From NCBI RefSeq assembly GCF_900112345.1, contig NZ_FOLB01000017.1, forward strand, positions 1 through 44,502: DNA of 44,502 bases, in the 5' to 3' direction. The notes below the pieces were generated by a model, which saw nothing but the letters and a program-made list of their open reading frames with translations, was not told the DNA's origin and ran no database searches. Made by a program: the position numbers and the translations under genes. Below are positions 32,080 to 41,700 of the stretch, piece after piece; the stretch's first letter is position 1; every line of letters begins with the position of its first letter. Source of the DNA: Nocardioides terrae (GTDB lineage Bacteria; Actinomycetota; Actinomycetes; Propionibacteriales; Nocardioidaceae).

Positions 32080-32375
32080 TACTGGACCTGCGAGCCGAGC
32101 GTGGCGAAGAAGTTGATGATCGGTGCTGCGGCTCCGGCGATGAGAGCGCAGGCCGCGCACACCAGCACACCGGTCTTGCCGCGAGAGACGGCGTGGTAGT
32201 TGCCGCCGAAGCTGCCGAGCGCCCACGCCATGCTGCTGATCAGGAGTCCGGCGAGACTGGCGAGGAGAGCCCAGCCGCCCAGACCGTCGAGGAGCGTCTG
32301 GATCTGGGGGCCGCCGGGAAGCTTGCCGGGGTCGGGGTTGACCCCGACGAGCGGGATCAGGTCGTTGGCGTGCAT
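32079..32375 (-). CDS. VirB2/TrbC-like small two-TM protein (DUF6112-type)
   Basis: A 98-residue protein with two membrane segments (WALLASLAGLLISSMAWALG and GVLVCAACALIAGAAAPIINF) separated by SFGGNYHAVSRGKTG. The two-segment layout, with Gly-rich first segment and positively charged loop, is that of VirB2/TrbC pilins, and similar small proteins (DUF6112) occupy this slot next to the TrbL-like gene in actinobacterial conjugation clusters. Pilin function is inference, as no pilus biology is known for these. ATG 32375 has AAGGAG upstream. Confidence 0.75.
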   Translation of the reverse strand: MHANDLIPLVGVNPDPGKLPGGPQIQTLLDGLGGWALLASLAGLLISSMAWALGSFGGNYHAVSRGKTGVLVCAACALIAGAAAPIINFFATLGSQVQ

Positions 32376-32393
32376 GACTGGCTCCTTCTGTTC

Positions 32394-34148
32394 TCAACCG
32401 TTGGTTGTGCTGACCGTCGTGGTGAGGAGGTCGTGGTCGCTGATCAGTCGTCGATGCGGGGACGGGTCGCTGCGTGTCTGGCTGAAGGTGACGTGAGCAC
32501 CGAAGATGTGGTCGATGCCCTCGCCTGGCCTGGCGCCGCAGTGGCCACGGGGACTGTCGAAGGCGCTTCCCAGCCGGGGTGTGAAAGCGCAGCCGGGCGC
32601 GTCTCGGTCGTTGAAGTCGCCGGTGAAGACGATCGGGGTGCCCGTCACCGATAGCTGGTCGATCAGCCTGGATTCAATGTGGAGGGCCCTCTCGCGCTGA
32701 CCGCCGAGCTGCGCGTACATGTCCGAGGGGTTGTGGACGTTGACGACATAGAGCTGAGCGCCGGTCGTGCGGTTGCGCAGCAGGACGACCGGCATCTCGT
32801 CGGTCCCGGTGATGTAGGGGATCGAGAAGGACCGACTCGCCAGAAGGCTCCAGGTGTCAGCGCGCCAGATGACCGCATTGCGAGAGTCGCCGCCGGCGAA
32901 CCATGCATCCCACCGGCCGGCGTAGCGACGAGCGAACACGTCGTGCTGCGGCCCCTCGAACTCCTGAAGCCCTGCGACGGAGACGCCGCGGGCGTCGAGG
33001 AGGCTGATCGCGCCGACGATGCGCTGGACTCCGACGGGCCAGCCGCGGTGCTGGTCACCTGACCGCCCGGTGTGACTGCTGCCGAGCACGTTGAAGCTGG
33101 CCAACCGGAAAGAGCCAGAACCGGCGGCGGCCGGGAGCACGTCCGCCTGGCCGGCGTGGCCGGCGTGGGCGGCGAGCCAGGCGCCGGCGTCGACTTGGTC
33201 GTCGAGGTAGCCGCCATCGTGTGGATGCACCTCGAAGTGAAGATGACAGCCGGTCGCGTTGCCGAGCTCGCCCACTTCGCCGATCTGCTCGCCCGCCCTG
33301 ATGACCTGACCGTCGTGGACGGCGAGGGAGCGCATGTGGCCGTACCAGGTGGTCAAGCCGCCTGGTTGTATCTCGACCTTGACCAGCCATCGTCCCGACC
33401 ACGACCATCCGCCGCCCGACTCGATGACGATCGTGCCGGAGGTCGCAGCCAGAACCGGTGTCCCGCAGGGTGCGGCCAGGTCGTCGCCGGTGTGGATCGA
33501 CGTCCACAGGCTCGAGGTGTGACCGTAGTTGTGTAGGTCCGTGTACGTCCCGGGCCTAAGCGGCGCGACGACGGTGCCATCGGCCATCGTGCATGCGGAG
33601 GCTGCCGCGGCGGATGTGGCTGGGATGCCGGGGGCGAGCTCGGCGATCAGCCCTCGGGCCTGTCCCTCGTGGCTGGCGTACGCGTCCGGGAACGCGCTGC
33701 GCTGGACTGCTTGAGCTGCTGCTGCGACCGACATCTCCTGCCAGCCAGTGACACGCAGCAGGTGTGTGAAGAACGCGGTCGACGCGTAGACCGGGTCCAT
33801 GACTTGGGCGGGGCTTCCCCAGCCGGCTGAGGGCCGCTGCTGGAAGAGCCCGAGCGAGTCGCGGTCGCCGTGCGGCAGGTTCCTCAGACCGGACTCTTGG
33901 AGCGCGGCTGTGATGCCGACGACCCAGCCGTACGGCGGCACACCCTGCGCCTTCGCCACCGCGATGATGGTGGCGGCGTTGGCGCGCTGCTCATCGCCAA
34001 CCGCGGTGTTGGCGGCGTTGACGATGACCGTGTCGACTGTGGTCCCGCAGTCGTGCGCCGACTTGTCGGGCGCGATCACGACAACGACCCCGAGCAGAAG
34101 CGCCATGACCGCGACGAGCGGTGCGACAGCGAGCGTGACGACCTTCAT
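32394..34148 (-). CDS. Secreted fusion: lytic transglycosylase-like, M23 peptidase and EEP nuclease/phosphatase domains
   Basis: A 584-residue protein with an N-terminal membrane segment (8-26). Residues 60-170 resemble a lysozyme/SLT domain: ITAALQESGLRN holds the likely catalytic E85, then SLGLFQQRP. Residues 195-315 form an M23 peptidase: H219 and D223 (HTGDD), and HLHFEVH (302-308) supply zinc ligands. Residues 346-580 are an endonuclease/exonuclease/phosphatase (EEP) domain with SFNVLG (N353), LQEFEG (E396), VNVHNPS (H472), TGDFND (D511, N513), GIDHIFG (D546, H547) and SDHD (D571, H572), a full catalytic set. It would cut peptidoglycan for pilus assembly, while the EEP domain may cut DNA or a phosphoester outside the cell. 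ATG 34148 follows GGGAG. Confidence 0.85.
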   Translation of the reverse strand: MKVVTLAVAPLVAVMALLLGVVVVIAPDKSAHDCGTTVDTVIVNAANTAVGDEQRANAATIIAVAKAQGVPPYGWVVGITAALQESGLRNLPHGDRDSLGLFQQRPSAGWGSPAQVMDPVYASTAFFTHLLRVTGWQEMSVAAAAQAVQRSAFPDAYASHEGQARGLIAELAPGIPATSAAAASACTMADGTVVAPLRPGTYTDLHNYGHTSSLWTSIHTGDDLAAPCGTPVLAATSGTIVIESGGGWSWSGRWLVKVEIQPGGLTTWYGHMRSLAVHDGQVIRAGEQIGEVGELGNATGCHLHFEVHPHDGGYLDDQVDAGAWLAAHAGHAGQADVLPAAAGSGSFRLASFNVLGSSHTGRSGDQHRGWPVGVQRIVGAISLLDARGVSVAGLQEFEGPQHDVFARRYAGRWDAWFAGGDSRNAVIWRADTWSLLASRSFSIPYITGTDEMPVVLLRNRTTGAQLYVVNVHNPSDMYAQLGGQRERALHIESRLIDQLSVTGTPIVFTGDFNDRDAPGCAFTPRLGSAFDSPRGHCGARPGEGIDHIFGAHVTFSQTRSDPSPHRRLISDHDLLTTTVSTTNG

Positions 34149-34283
34149 GTGACCGACTCCCGAGACGGATCGAAGGTGATGGGTCCCTTCGACCATGCGC
34201 GCTCGATGAGCGGTAGCGGGACCCGTCAATCCCGATCTGTGGATAACTCGGGGTCGTGTGCGCGAGTTCTCCGGCCCTGTGGA

Positions 34284-34598
34284 TCAGCGCTGGCTGATCA
34301 GCTGCTGACCGACCGTGATCGCGACGATGAGAAGCCCGACGACGAAGAGAAGCCACAGCAGTGACTCCTTGACGCGGCCGACTCGCGACGGGCGCCGAAC
34401 GTAGGCGACGGTCGGGGGCATGCCGCGGCTCGCCGCGTCGCCGTAGCCGGCCCGATAGCCGCTTCGGTACGCCTCCGCGCGTGCGGCGGCGAGCGCGGCC
34501 TCGTGGTCCTCGCGCCAGAAGAACTCGCCCTGGATCTCGACGAGCGGGTTGTCCGCGTCCACGATCACCACGCGGCTGGGGCGACTCGGTGCTGTCAT
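34284..34598 (-). CDS. Small membrane protein of the conjugation operon
   Basis: A 104-residue protein: a soluble N-terminal part with EIQGEFFWREDHEAALAAA and RAEAYRSGYRAGYGDAASR, a basic stretch, then a C-terminal membrane segment (LLWLLFVVGLLIVAITVG). ATG at 34598 has GAGGTGA at a good distance. It is a type IV secretion-associated hypothetical, with no assigned family, sitting 135 bases before the peptidoglycan-cleaving fusion. Confidence 0.7.
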   Translation of the reverse strand: MTAPSRPSRVVIVDADNPLVEIQGEFFWREDHEAALAAARAEAYRSGYRAGYGDAASRGMPPTVAYVRRPSRVGRVKESLLWLLFVVGLLIVAITVGQQLISQR

Positions 34599-34727
34599 GA
34601 CTCACCTCGGCGAGAAGAGAGAACCTCCATCGAGAGTACGCCGACCGGCGGACCTCTCGATGTCGTTGTCGTGTGACGGCTACATGTGAGCGCTCTGAGA
34701 CTACGAGGACGCCAACGGCGTTTCGGA

Positions 34728-36032
34728 TCAGCGGGCGGCCGGCATCTGACTGAGACGGTGGCCGCGCCGCGGGGCAGACGAACGCTGGGCGAGCGCAGCG
34801 GCCAGATCATCGCGGTGATGCCGCGACGCGATGAGCATCTCCGGTTCGATGGCAGGCTCCTCGGCCAGCCGCCGGCAGGCAACGTAGAAGCGCTCGCGGC
34901 TGCTGGTGATGGGGCGGAGGGTCCGCTCGTTCTCGTCGAAGATCTGGATGTTCCTGCGTGCCATGGTCTCGCGGCGCAGCGACAGGCCGACATTGACCGC
35001 GACCTCATGGGTGGCGGCGTCGAGCGCGGTGAGCGTAGACGGGGTCGGTTGCTGCTCGCGGTGCTTGCGAAGCTGTCGCACCATCTCGGACTGTTGGGTG
35101 ACCACATAGGGCGATGGCATGGGGTTTCTCTCCGCGAGCCGCTTCATGGCGCAGTCGAAAGCGGCGTACGCGTCGATGCGCTCGCGGAAGCGAGCGGCCA
35201 GGAGCGGTGCGCTCGCTCGGTCGGCCCACTCGCCGAACACGGTCGCCAGGCGGATCTGGCCGCTGGCCACGGCTCGCGCGGCACGGAGTCCATGCCGTTC
35301 GACGTCGTTGTACGCCCAGTCGCTCGGTGCGACGGGGCGAAGCAGTCGAGCGAGGTGCCGCTGGGCGAAGGGGTAGTCCTCGGACCGCGTGATGAGGGAG
35401 ACCATGCCGCCGCGGGCGGTGGTAACGGTCGGAGCGTCCGGCACCGCATGGTCCGGGGAGGGGTCGATGTCGCGCCAGGAGGTCACCCGTGCGACGTTCG
35501 CCACGGCAAGTCGGGACTCGATGTAGTCATCGCGGCCACGGGGTGCCAGGTGGCCGGCCTCGGCAAGCTGCTGGTCGGCGACGACCAGGGCCTCGACGAC
35601 AGTGGCGAGGTCGGCGATGAGGTGCCAGCGGCGGTTGTCGGTCCGGTATGGGTCGTCCGCCCAGCGGCGGAGGTCTGCGTTGGCCAGCGTGAGGTGCCGA
35701 GCCACCGCCTGCCATCCCGCAACCGCCGCCTCGGCGGTCGGCCCGATCAAGATGTCGGTCGGCGCGAGATCAGGGACATCGGGCCTCGGCATCGTTCGGT
35801 GTACGTCGGCGAGGAGCTCCACCGGGTACTTGGTCGCGTCGAGGGTCTGGCGCGCCCGTTGAGGCAGCTCGAGGCGCCTGCGGATCCTCAGCGCGCCGAT
35901 CCGGTCTCCGACAGCGAGCTGCGACTGCCGACGACAAGCCAGCAACAGAGGGATCTCGCGGCGCGGGGGATCCGCACGGAGCACCGAGAGCAGCGCGCTG
36001 CAGGCTGCTTCCTGTTCGTCGCCGTACGTCAT
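34728..36032 (-). CDS. Hypothetical helical protein of the conjugation operon
   Basis: A 434-residue protein predicted largely helical from its Ala/Leu/Arg/Glu-rich sequence. Conspicuous stretches are VAGWQAVARHLTLANADLRR, RDDYIESRLAVANVARV, VRQLRKHREQQPTPS and SSRERFYVACRRLAEEPAI. I recognise no family, catalytic motif or membrane segment. The ATG at 36032 overlaps the preceding small gene (ATGA), so it is coupled to it. Its position between primase and type IV secretion genes points to a DNA-processing or cytoplasmic accessory role, which is inference. Confidence 0.65.
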   Translation of the reverse strand: MTYGDEQEAACSALLSVLRADPPRREIPLLLACRRQSQLAVGDRIGALRIRRRLELPQRARQTLDATKYPVELLADVHRTMPRPDVPDLAPTDILIGPTAEAAVAGWQAVARHLTLANADLRRWADDPYRTDNRRWHLIADLATVVEALVVADQQLAEAGHLAPRGRDDYIESRLAVANVARVTSWRDIDPSPDHAVPDAPTVTTARGGMVSLITRSEDYPFAQRHLARLLRPVAPSDWAYNDVERHGLRAARAVASGQIRLATVFGEWADRASAPLLAARFRERIDAYAAFDCAMKRLAERNPMPSPYVVTQQSEMVRQLRKHREQQPTPSTLTALDAATHEVAVNVGLSLRRETMARRNIQIFDENERTLRPITSSRERFYVACRRLAEEPAIEPEMLIASRHHRDDLAAALAQRSSAPRRGHRLSQMPAAR

Positions 36033-36322
36033 GGCTTGCCGCGGTTCTCGATGACCGACGTCACCAGCGTCCAGGCGTCGTACATGTCGAGGGCTTCGCC
36101 GAGCACGGTCGCCGTCTCCGCGAGGTGCAGCAGCAGCCTGGCGGCGAGCGACATCAGAGTGTCGTTGTCCTGTTCCTGCGGAAGCATCAGGGTCGTCGGC
36201 TGGTGCCGGTCGGCGACAATGGCGAAAGCGTCCATCAGATCGGGCTCGGGTGCCGCAGCGTGGTTCTCGCCGAGGGCGACGAGGAGGCCGTAGAGGCGGT
36301 CGAGTTCGTCGGTCCTGTTCAC
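36029..36322 (-). CDS. Small hypothetical protein of the conjugation operon
   Basis: A 97-residue, acidic, soluble protein (MNRTDELDRLYGLLVALGEN, later LMSLAARLLLHLAETATVLG) with no recognised family. The GTG start at 36322 has AAGGAG seven bases upstream; the longer frame upstream overlaps the primase gene and looks non-coding. It lies 28 bases after the primase stop. Confidence 0.65.
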   Translation of the reverse strand: MNRTDELDRLYGLLVALGENHAAAPEPDLMDAFAIVADRHQPTTLMLPQEQDNDTLMSLAARLLLHLAETATVLGEALDMYDAWTLVTSVIENRGKP

Positions 36323-36350
36323 GGTGTGCTCCTTCTGGGATGTTCGAGGT

Positions 36351-37433
36351 TCAGGCACTAGGACGAAGCGTGGGCAGCGGTTCTCGGCGCGACGGTGAGA
36401 GCTGAGCCGCGGGACGAACGGTGGACGGCACCTGGGCCTGCCGGATTGCAGATGCCAGGTCATTGCTGACCTCGGAGTGATGGAGCCCGAGCTTGTCCGC
36501 GGTTCGAGCCACCTGGCGTGGGATGTCGGCGGGGAGCAGGGTCGCGATGAGTCGAGCTGACTCGTGGAGGGCGTCGATTCGGGTGTCCACGTTGGTCGCA
36601 TGATCGGGATGCCGGCTGACGCAGTGATCGATGAGGAAGTCGGCGAGGGGATCCGAGGCGCGCAACGTCCGGACAAGGGCTGTCGGGCTCTCCGCACCCA
36701 CTGAAGCCGGATCCTGACCGTCGTAGAAGCGAGCGCCACGCGGCAGAGCGAAGGCCCCGATCAGAAGCGGGTACGCGCGGCGACTCGCCTTCTCGCCAGC
36801 GTGATCCCCGTCGTAGGCGACGTGAACGGTCTGGGTGTTGACGAAGAACCGAAGTGCCGTGACCTGCTCGGCTCGCAGCGAGATGCCGCAGGTCGAGACG
36901 GCGACGAATTCCGTGGTCGCGGACGCGACAGCCAAGACATCGAGCGGGCCCTCCACGATGACCGGAGCGGCGCCGGCGGACAGGCGGTCGCGCTGCTCGG
37001 CCAGGCCGAACAGCAGCTCGCCCTTCCGAAACACCTCGGTGGTCGGGGTGTTGAGATAGCGCGGTGCATCCGGCCGACCATTGGGAGCGGCTCGGCCGAT
37101 GAACCCGACGAGCTCGCCCCTGCAGTTGCGGACGCCGAGGACGAGCCGTTCCCGGAAGCGGTCGATGAGGGATCCCGTGCGCGCGGTGGTGGCGAGGCCA
37201 GCCGCCAGGATCTCGGTGTCGCTGAACCCGTGGTCATGAAGGAGGCTCTGCATGCCGGTCCAGCCCGGCGGCGCATAGCCGACCGTCCAGCGCGGGTCGT
37301 CGAGGATCTGGTCGAGTCCGCGGCTCGTCAGGTAGCGGCGAGGGCCTTCACCGCGTGGGCACTCGAGCATCTGGCGGAAGTAGCCAGCCGCCACATCATG
37401 GGCGGTGATAAGCCGTTCGCGCGCGATTGTCAC
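36351..37433 (-). CDS. DnaG-like primase (Toprim domain, no zinc finger)
   Basis: A 360-residue protein with the DnaG N-terminal catalytic region: ERLVLGVRNCRGELVGFIGR at 95-114, then the Toprim metal residues E161 in PVIVEGPLDVL and D208/D210 in YDGDHAG. The N-terminal zinc-binding domain and C-terminal DnaB-interaction domain of chromosomal DnaG are missing, as in many plasmid and element primases. It would lay down primers for complementary-strand synthesis of transferred DNA in recipient or donor. The GTG at 37433 overlaps the upstream gene stop (GTGA). Confidence 0.88.
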   Translation of the reverse strand: MTIARERLITAHDVAAGYFRQMLECPRGEGPRRYLTSRGLDQILDDPRWTVGYAPPGWTGMQSLLHDHGFSDTEILAAGLATTARTGSLIDRFRERLVLGVRNCRGELVGFIGRAAPNGRPDAPRYLNTPTTEVFRKGELLFGLAEQRDRLSAGAAPVIVEGPLDVLAVASATTEFVAVSTCGISLRAEQVTALRFFVNTQTVHVAYDGDHAGEKASRRAYPLLIGAFALPRGARFYDGQDPASVGAESPTALVRTLRASDPLADFLIDHCVSRHPDHATNVDTRIDALHESARLIATLLPADIPRQVARTADKLGLHHSEVSNDLASAIRQAQVPSTVRPAAQLSPSRREPLPTLRPSA

Positions 37434-38740
37434 GAGGTCGCTCCCAGCTCGAGCCGCCGTTGTCCCCCTGTGTGGGCGGACGAGAGACGCTCTGTGGTCG
37501 AGCCGCCGGGGGAGTGGCGCCAGACCTCGTACGCCGTGCGACTCAACCGCCCGGCCGCGGCGAACCCGCTCGCGAGAACACGCGCCTGGGTGGGGTCGAG
37601 CGGATGCCATCGTGTGGCCAGTTGCCCTGGGCGGCGCCCGCACCAGACGAGCTCACCGTGCGCCTGGAGGCGGCCAACTGTCCGGCTCGCGTCGACCGCC
37701 AGCTGCGGAAGCGTGCCGAGCACAGCCTCGGTGACTGCCGGTCGTCGCTTGGCATCGGACGTGACGGTGATGATCGCGTCGCGGTACAGGGTGGGCGCCC
37801 TGGTGAGGCCCTGCACGCGAGGAAAGAGGTGCTGACCGAGATCCCTCCAGGCGGCCTCTGCGGTGGCCAGCTGGTCAACGGCATTCGCACGGTGAACGCG
37901 ATCGAGCGGGTTGTGAGCGAGTGGAAGTAGCTCTTGCGCGGTTCGGCTCACGGTGGCGCCGAGGGTGCACAGCTCCGTCAAGGTGTGGGTATTGGCGCGT
38001 TCGTCTCCTTGGCTCTGTCGATAGGAGAGCTGACGAAGGAGGCGCAGCGCCGTCAGTCCATTGCCCAGCGCCTCGAAACCGACACCGACGCTGGTGACGG
38101 CCGGTAGGAGATGGTCGACCGCTTCGACCGCGCTACCAGGGGCGACCGGGAGCGGTGGAGCGCTGGCGAGGCTGAGTAGCGCTGACTGCATGAGTTGACG
38201 CAGCCGGAAGGCGCGGTTGTGGCTGAAGAACGGTTCCCGCGCGGGCTGGATGCTTCGAACCCGCGTCACGAGGCCGTGACTGCGTGCCAGGGGCTCCTCG
38301 AGCAGGGAGATGACCCGGGCGACCGCCGTGCCCTGGACGCCCGCTTCGAGCAGTACCTCGACTTCCGATGTGCGCAACTGACCGGTGGGGCTCAGGTGTG
38401 TGGCCAGCACGTCGTGGGCGAGCCCCAGCCAGTCGCCGGCGTCGGCCCAGGGGTTGTCTCCGCGCCGCTCCATCGTCAGGTCAGACAGGCGATACGAGGC
38501 GTCACGGTGCGCCTGCCTGATTCCGGAGCCGCGTGAACTGGCCGGAGCCATGAGCAGTGCCAGGTGCCGTCCGCCGACGGCCAGGAACCGCTCGAAGTCG
38601 ACGAGCAAGTCAGCGGCCTGTTGGGGGTCGCGAGATGGTGACGTGGATGTTGCGACTGCGGCGGCGGTAGCCTCCGTCGCCATTGCTAGTAGGGCGCCGT
38701 ACGACACCTCGTCGTCCGGATTCTGGGTGTGCGAAACCAT
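37430..38740 (-). CDS. Hypothetical helical protein between relaxase and primase
   Basis: A 436-residue protein rich in Ala, Leu, Arg and Thr, likely all-helical, with stretches such as DLLVDFERFLAVGGRHLALL, LEEPLARSHGLVTRVRS and RLRQLMQSALLSLASA. No catalytic motif, membrane segment or family is recognised. ATG 38740 follows GGAGG at 38746-38750, a strong ribosome binding site. It is downstream of the relaxase gene by 44 bases and overlaps the primase start, so it belongs to the DNA-processing half of the operon. It may be an accessory protein of the relaxosome or of primer handling. Confidence 0.65.
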   Translation of the reverse strand: MVSHTQNPDDEVSYGALLAMATEATAAAVATSTSPSRDPQQAADLLVDFERFLAVGGRHLALLMAPASSRGSGIRQAHRDASYRLSDLTMERRGDNPWADAGDWLGLAHDVLATHLSPTGQLRTSEVEVLLEAGVQGTAVARVISLLEEPLARSHGLVTRVRSIQPAREPFFSHNRAFRLRQLMQSALLSLASAPPLPVAPGSAVEAVDHLLPAVTSVGVGFEALGNGLTALRLLRQLSYRQSQGDERANTHTLTELCTLGATVSRTAQELLPLAHNPLDRVHRANAVDQLATAEAAWRDLGQHLFPRVQGLTRAPTLYRDAIITVTSDAKRRPAVTEAVLGTLPQLAVDASRTVGRLQAHGELVWCGRRPGQLATRWHPLDPTQARVLASGFAAAGRLSRTAYEVWRHSPGGSTTERLSSAHTGGQRRLELGATS

Positions 38741-38784
38741 GGCCACCTCCTCGAGCGGCGTGCCTGGTCAGTGCGGAAACGGCG

Positions 38785-41700
38785 TCAGCGCGTCGGGTGT
38801 GTGCCTCGAGACGGGAGCCGGGTGGGGAGCGGGGCGGGCGCGGAGAGCGCCTGTCGTGGAGTGCGACTCGATGCCCGGGTCGTTTCCTGTTCGCGTCGGG
38901 CGTGCCGCCAAGCGACGTACTGGGCGGTGTCGAGCGGCGGTGGTTCGCCGAGGTCTCGAGGCGGCAGTCCCGTAAGCCCATATTGCTCGCGGTAGGCGGC
39001 GGTGAGGGTCCCGAGCTCGCCGGCCCGGGCGGCGATGAGATGTGCCCGAGCGCTGAGGTATCGGTCCCAAGCCGCGTGCCCGACGGTCCCCGCGGGCAGC
39101 CAAGGGAGCGGGCTCTCTGTAACGGGAAGGTCAGGCACGCCGAGCTCTCGCGGGACGTCCGTGATCCGGCTTGTGAGAACGGCAGCCGGGGAACGTGCAG
39201 CACCCAGGTCGTCGTACGCGATGGCGGCCGAGAGAAGCTGGCCTGGCTCCGTTCCGGATGCTGCCGCTCGAGCGAGGGCGAAGGCGAGACGCTTACGAGC
39301 AGGATCCGCGAGGATCCGTTCTCCAAGGTGCCGTGGGATAGTCCGGACCGCGCACGCCAGCGCTTCCATCGCGGCGTGCTCCCAGGCGTGCCGGTAGCGA
39401 ACGACGAGTACTGGCAAGCTGAAGGCCTCGCGATGCGCTTCCCGGATGGTGGTGACGGCGGCCTTCTCCGCGCCACTACGTGCGAGGACACGGGTGAGCA
39501 GCTCATGGCGAGACCGGGGCGGCTCGGGGACGCGATCGGTGTCGGTCTCGAGGGCATCGTCGGTGGCGACGTACCAGGTGTTTCGGAGTCGACCCCTTGT
39601 CGAAGCCACGTAGAGCGACTCGCGGGTGGTCTCGTCGGTGACAAGAGCATGACCTGTGTCGACCGTGACCCCTTGAGCGCGGTGCGCGGTGGATGCATAG
39701 GCGAGCTCGACGTTCTCGGCGACGTAAGCGGCGGGAAGCCGGACCTGGCCACGGTGCACGACGTGACGGACAGTCAACGAGCCGTCGTCGTGCCGCTTGC
39801 GGATCGCCCAGGTGTCGCCGTTCTTCACCCATTCGCGACCGTGGTGGCACGTTGCGGACCGCAGGTTGAGTCGGGTGACGATCCAGTCGCCTTGGCCGGC
39901 CGACGTGTCGTCATGCAGAAGCACGCCGTCGGCCTCTACTTCACCGAGCACGATTCGCTCGGTTCGCGCCCGGGTGTTGAGGGCGCGCACGTCTTGCGCG
40001 CTGGTGACGATCACCAGCGAGGTCAGTCCGGCGCGCATGTCCGCGGCCCAAGCCTCGTACGCGGCGCTGCGCATCGCCTTCCGGCTGCCGTCCCGTACGC
40101 GGTCGTCCTGCAGGTAGAACGTGAGGGCGCCCGGGTCGCCCTCCCGCAGCTGGGTGCTGGCCTCGGCCTCGGAAGGATCGGCGAATCGGTGGAGGTGATC
40201 CAGCCTGACGGCTCCGACCTCGGCGTCGAGCAGCCTCAGCGCGCCGCCCGCCTCGACGGCGGAGAGCTGAGACGGATCGCCGAGCAGCCGTACAACGGCT
40301 CCCTGCTGTGCGGCGACGGCGACGAGGCGCGCCAGTTGAAGAGTGCCGGCCATGCCGGCCTCGTCGACGAGGACGACGTCCCTCGGCCCCAGTCGAAACC
40401 AGTCGTCGGCGGAGTCACGGTCCTGCTCGTGGAGGAACTTGTGCAGGTTCTCCGCGCGAGAGCCGACCTCGCTGCCGAGGACCTGGGCCGCCTTCGCGCT
40501 GCTGGCGAGCGGGATGAGCCGGCGCCCGTCGGCTGCCAGCACCGCGGCGTAAGCCCGCATCGCGGTGGTCTTGCCGGCACCCGCCGGACCGATGCCGACG
40601 GTGAGCGCCGCCGGGTAGGTCGCGAAGTACTCGACCACCTGCCGCTGCCCGGAGTCGAGGTGTACGTGGTCCTCGGATTCGTAGACCGCGATCGCGGCCT
40701 CGGCGACGAGGGGATCGACGGCGTCGGAATGTGCCATCGCGGCCGCGACCAGCGACTCCTCGGCCGTGAGGATCTCACTGCTCGTGTAGCGCTCACCGCC
40801 ATGGATCCGATACACGCTTTGGTGGTCGGACTCTCGGCACAGTGCGGCCGGCTCCGCGACTAGGGTCGGCTCGTCGATACGGATAGAGAACTGGTCGCTC
40901 GTCGCCACGGCGACGACGGCCTCCGTCACGTCGTCGCGCGACAGCCCTGAAGCTTCGAACCGGTAACCCCGCAGGGCACGCTCGGTTTCGGCGTAGACGT
41001 TCCACCGTGTCCAAGTTGAGCGCTCCTGAGACACGACTCGCACCACCTCGCGAGCGGTCAGCTCGATCTGCTCGGCGGAAACCGTCAGTGAAGGCGTTGG
41101 CTGCTTGGTCACCTCGGCGAGCATCATGGCCAGGCCGCGGCGGCCGATCACCTCGGTCGCCTCAGCGGACCAGCACGCGACGTACTCGGCAAGCGTCTTG
41201 CCGGTTCCCTTCGCCTCCCGAGTTTCGAGGGTCGCATACTGCGCGAGCTGGAGCTGCGCGACCCGGCTCGGCTCTCGTCCATGGGTGCTGCGGTAGTCGC
41301 GGAGCAGCTCCGCGTGACGATCCTCGATCGCCGCCCGTCTTTTGGAGAAGTGGCCCGTCAGCCTCGGGGGCACGCCGACTATCTCGCGCACCGGCCGCTT
41401 GCCAGCCGCTTGGCCGGAGCGCTCGGCGAACCTGACTCCAAGACGCCGGTGGAGGCCGTCCTCGAAGCGGGTGTTGTAACGCTCAGATGCCGCAACGCCA
41501 AGCGAGTGGAGCACTCGACCGTCGAGGGAGCGCCACTTCCCGTCGCTGCCCTGAACCTTGTTGGATAGCGCGACGTGCGTGTGCAGGTCCGGGTCGCCGC
41601 TGCGGGACGCGTAGTGGTCGAAAGCGGCAGCGATGATTCCGGTGGTGTCGATCTGAGCCGCGCCGCCGTGCCCCACGCGAGTGAAGGCGGCGTGTCGCTC

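Noticed and set aside
36801..37930. Long plus-strand frames opposite the primase and the helical gene
   Set aside because: The minus strand carries the Toprim motifs and the coupled starts; the plus frames have unnatural composition.
38683..40863. 726-codon plus-strand frame opposite the relaxase-helicase
   Set aside because: The relaxase carries the complete MobF and helicase motifs on the minus strand, so the plus frame is a shadow despite its length.
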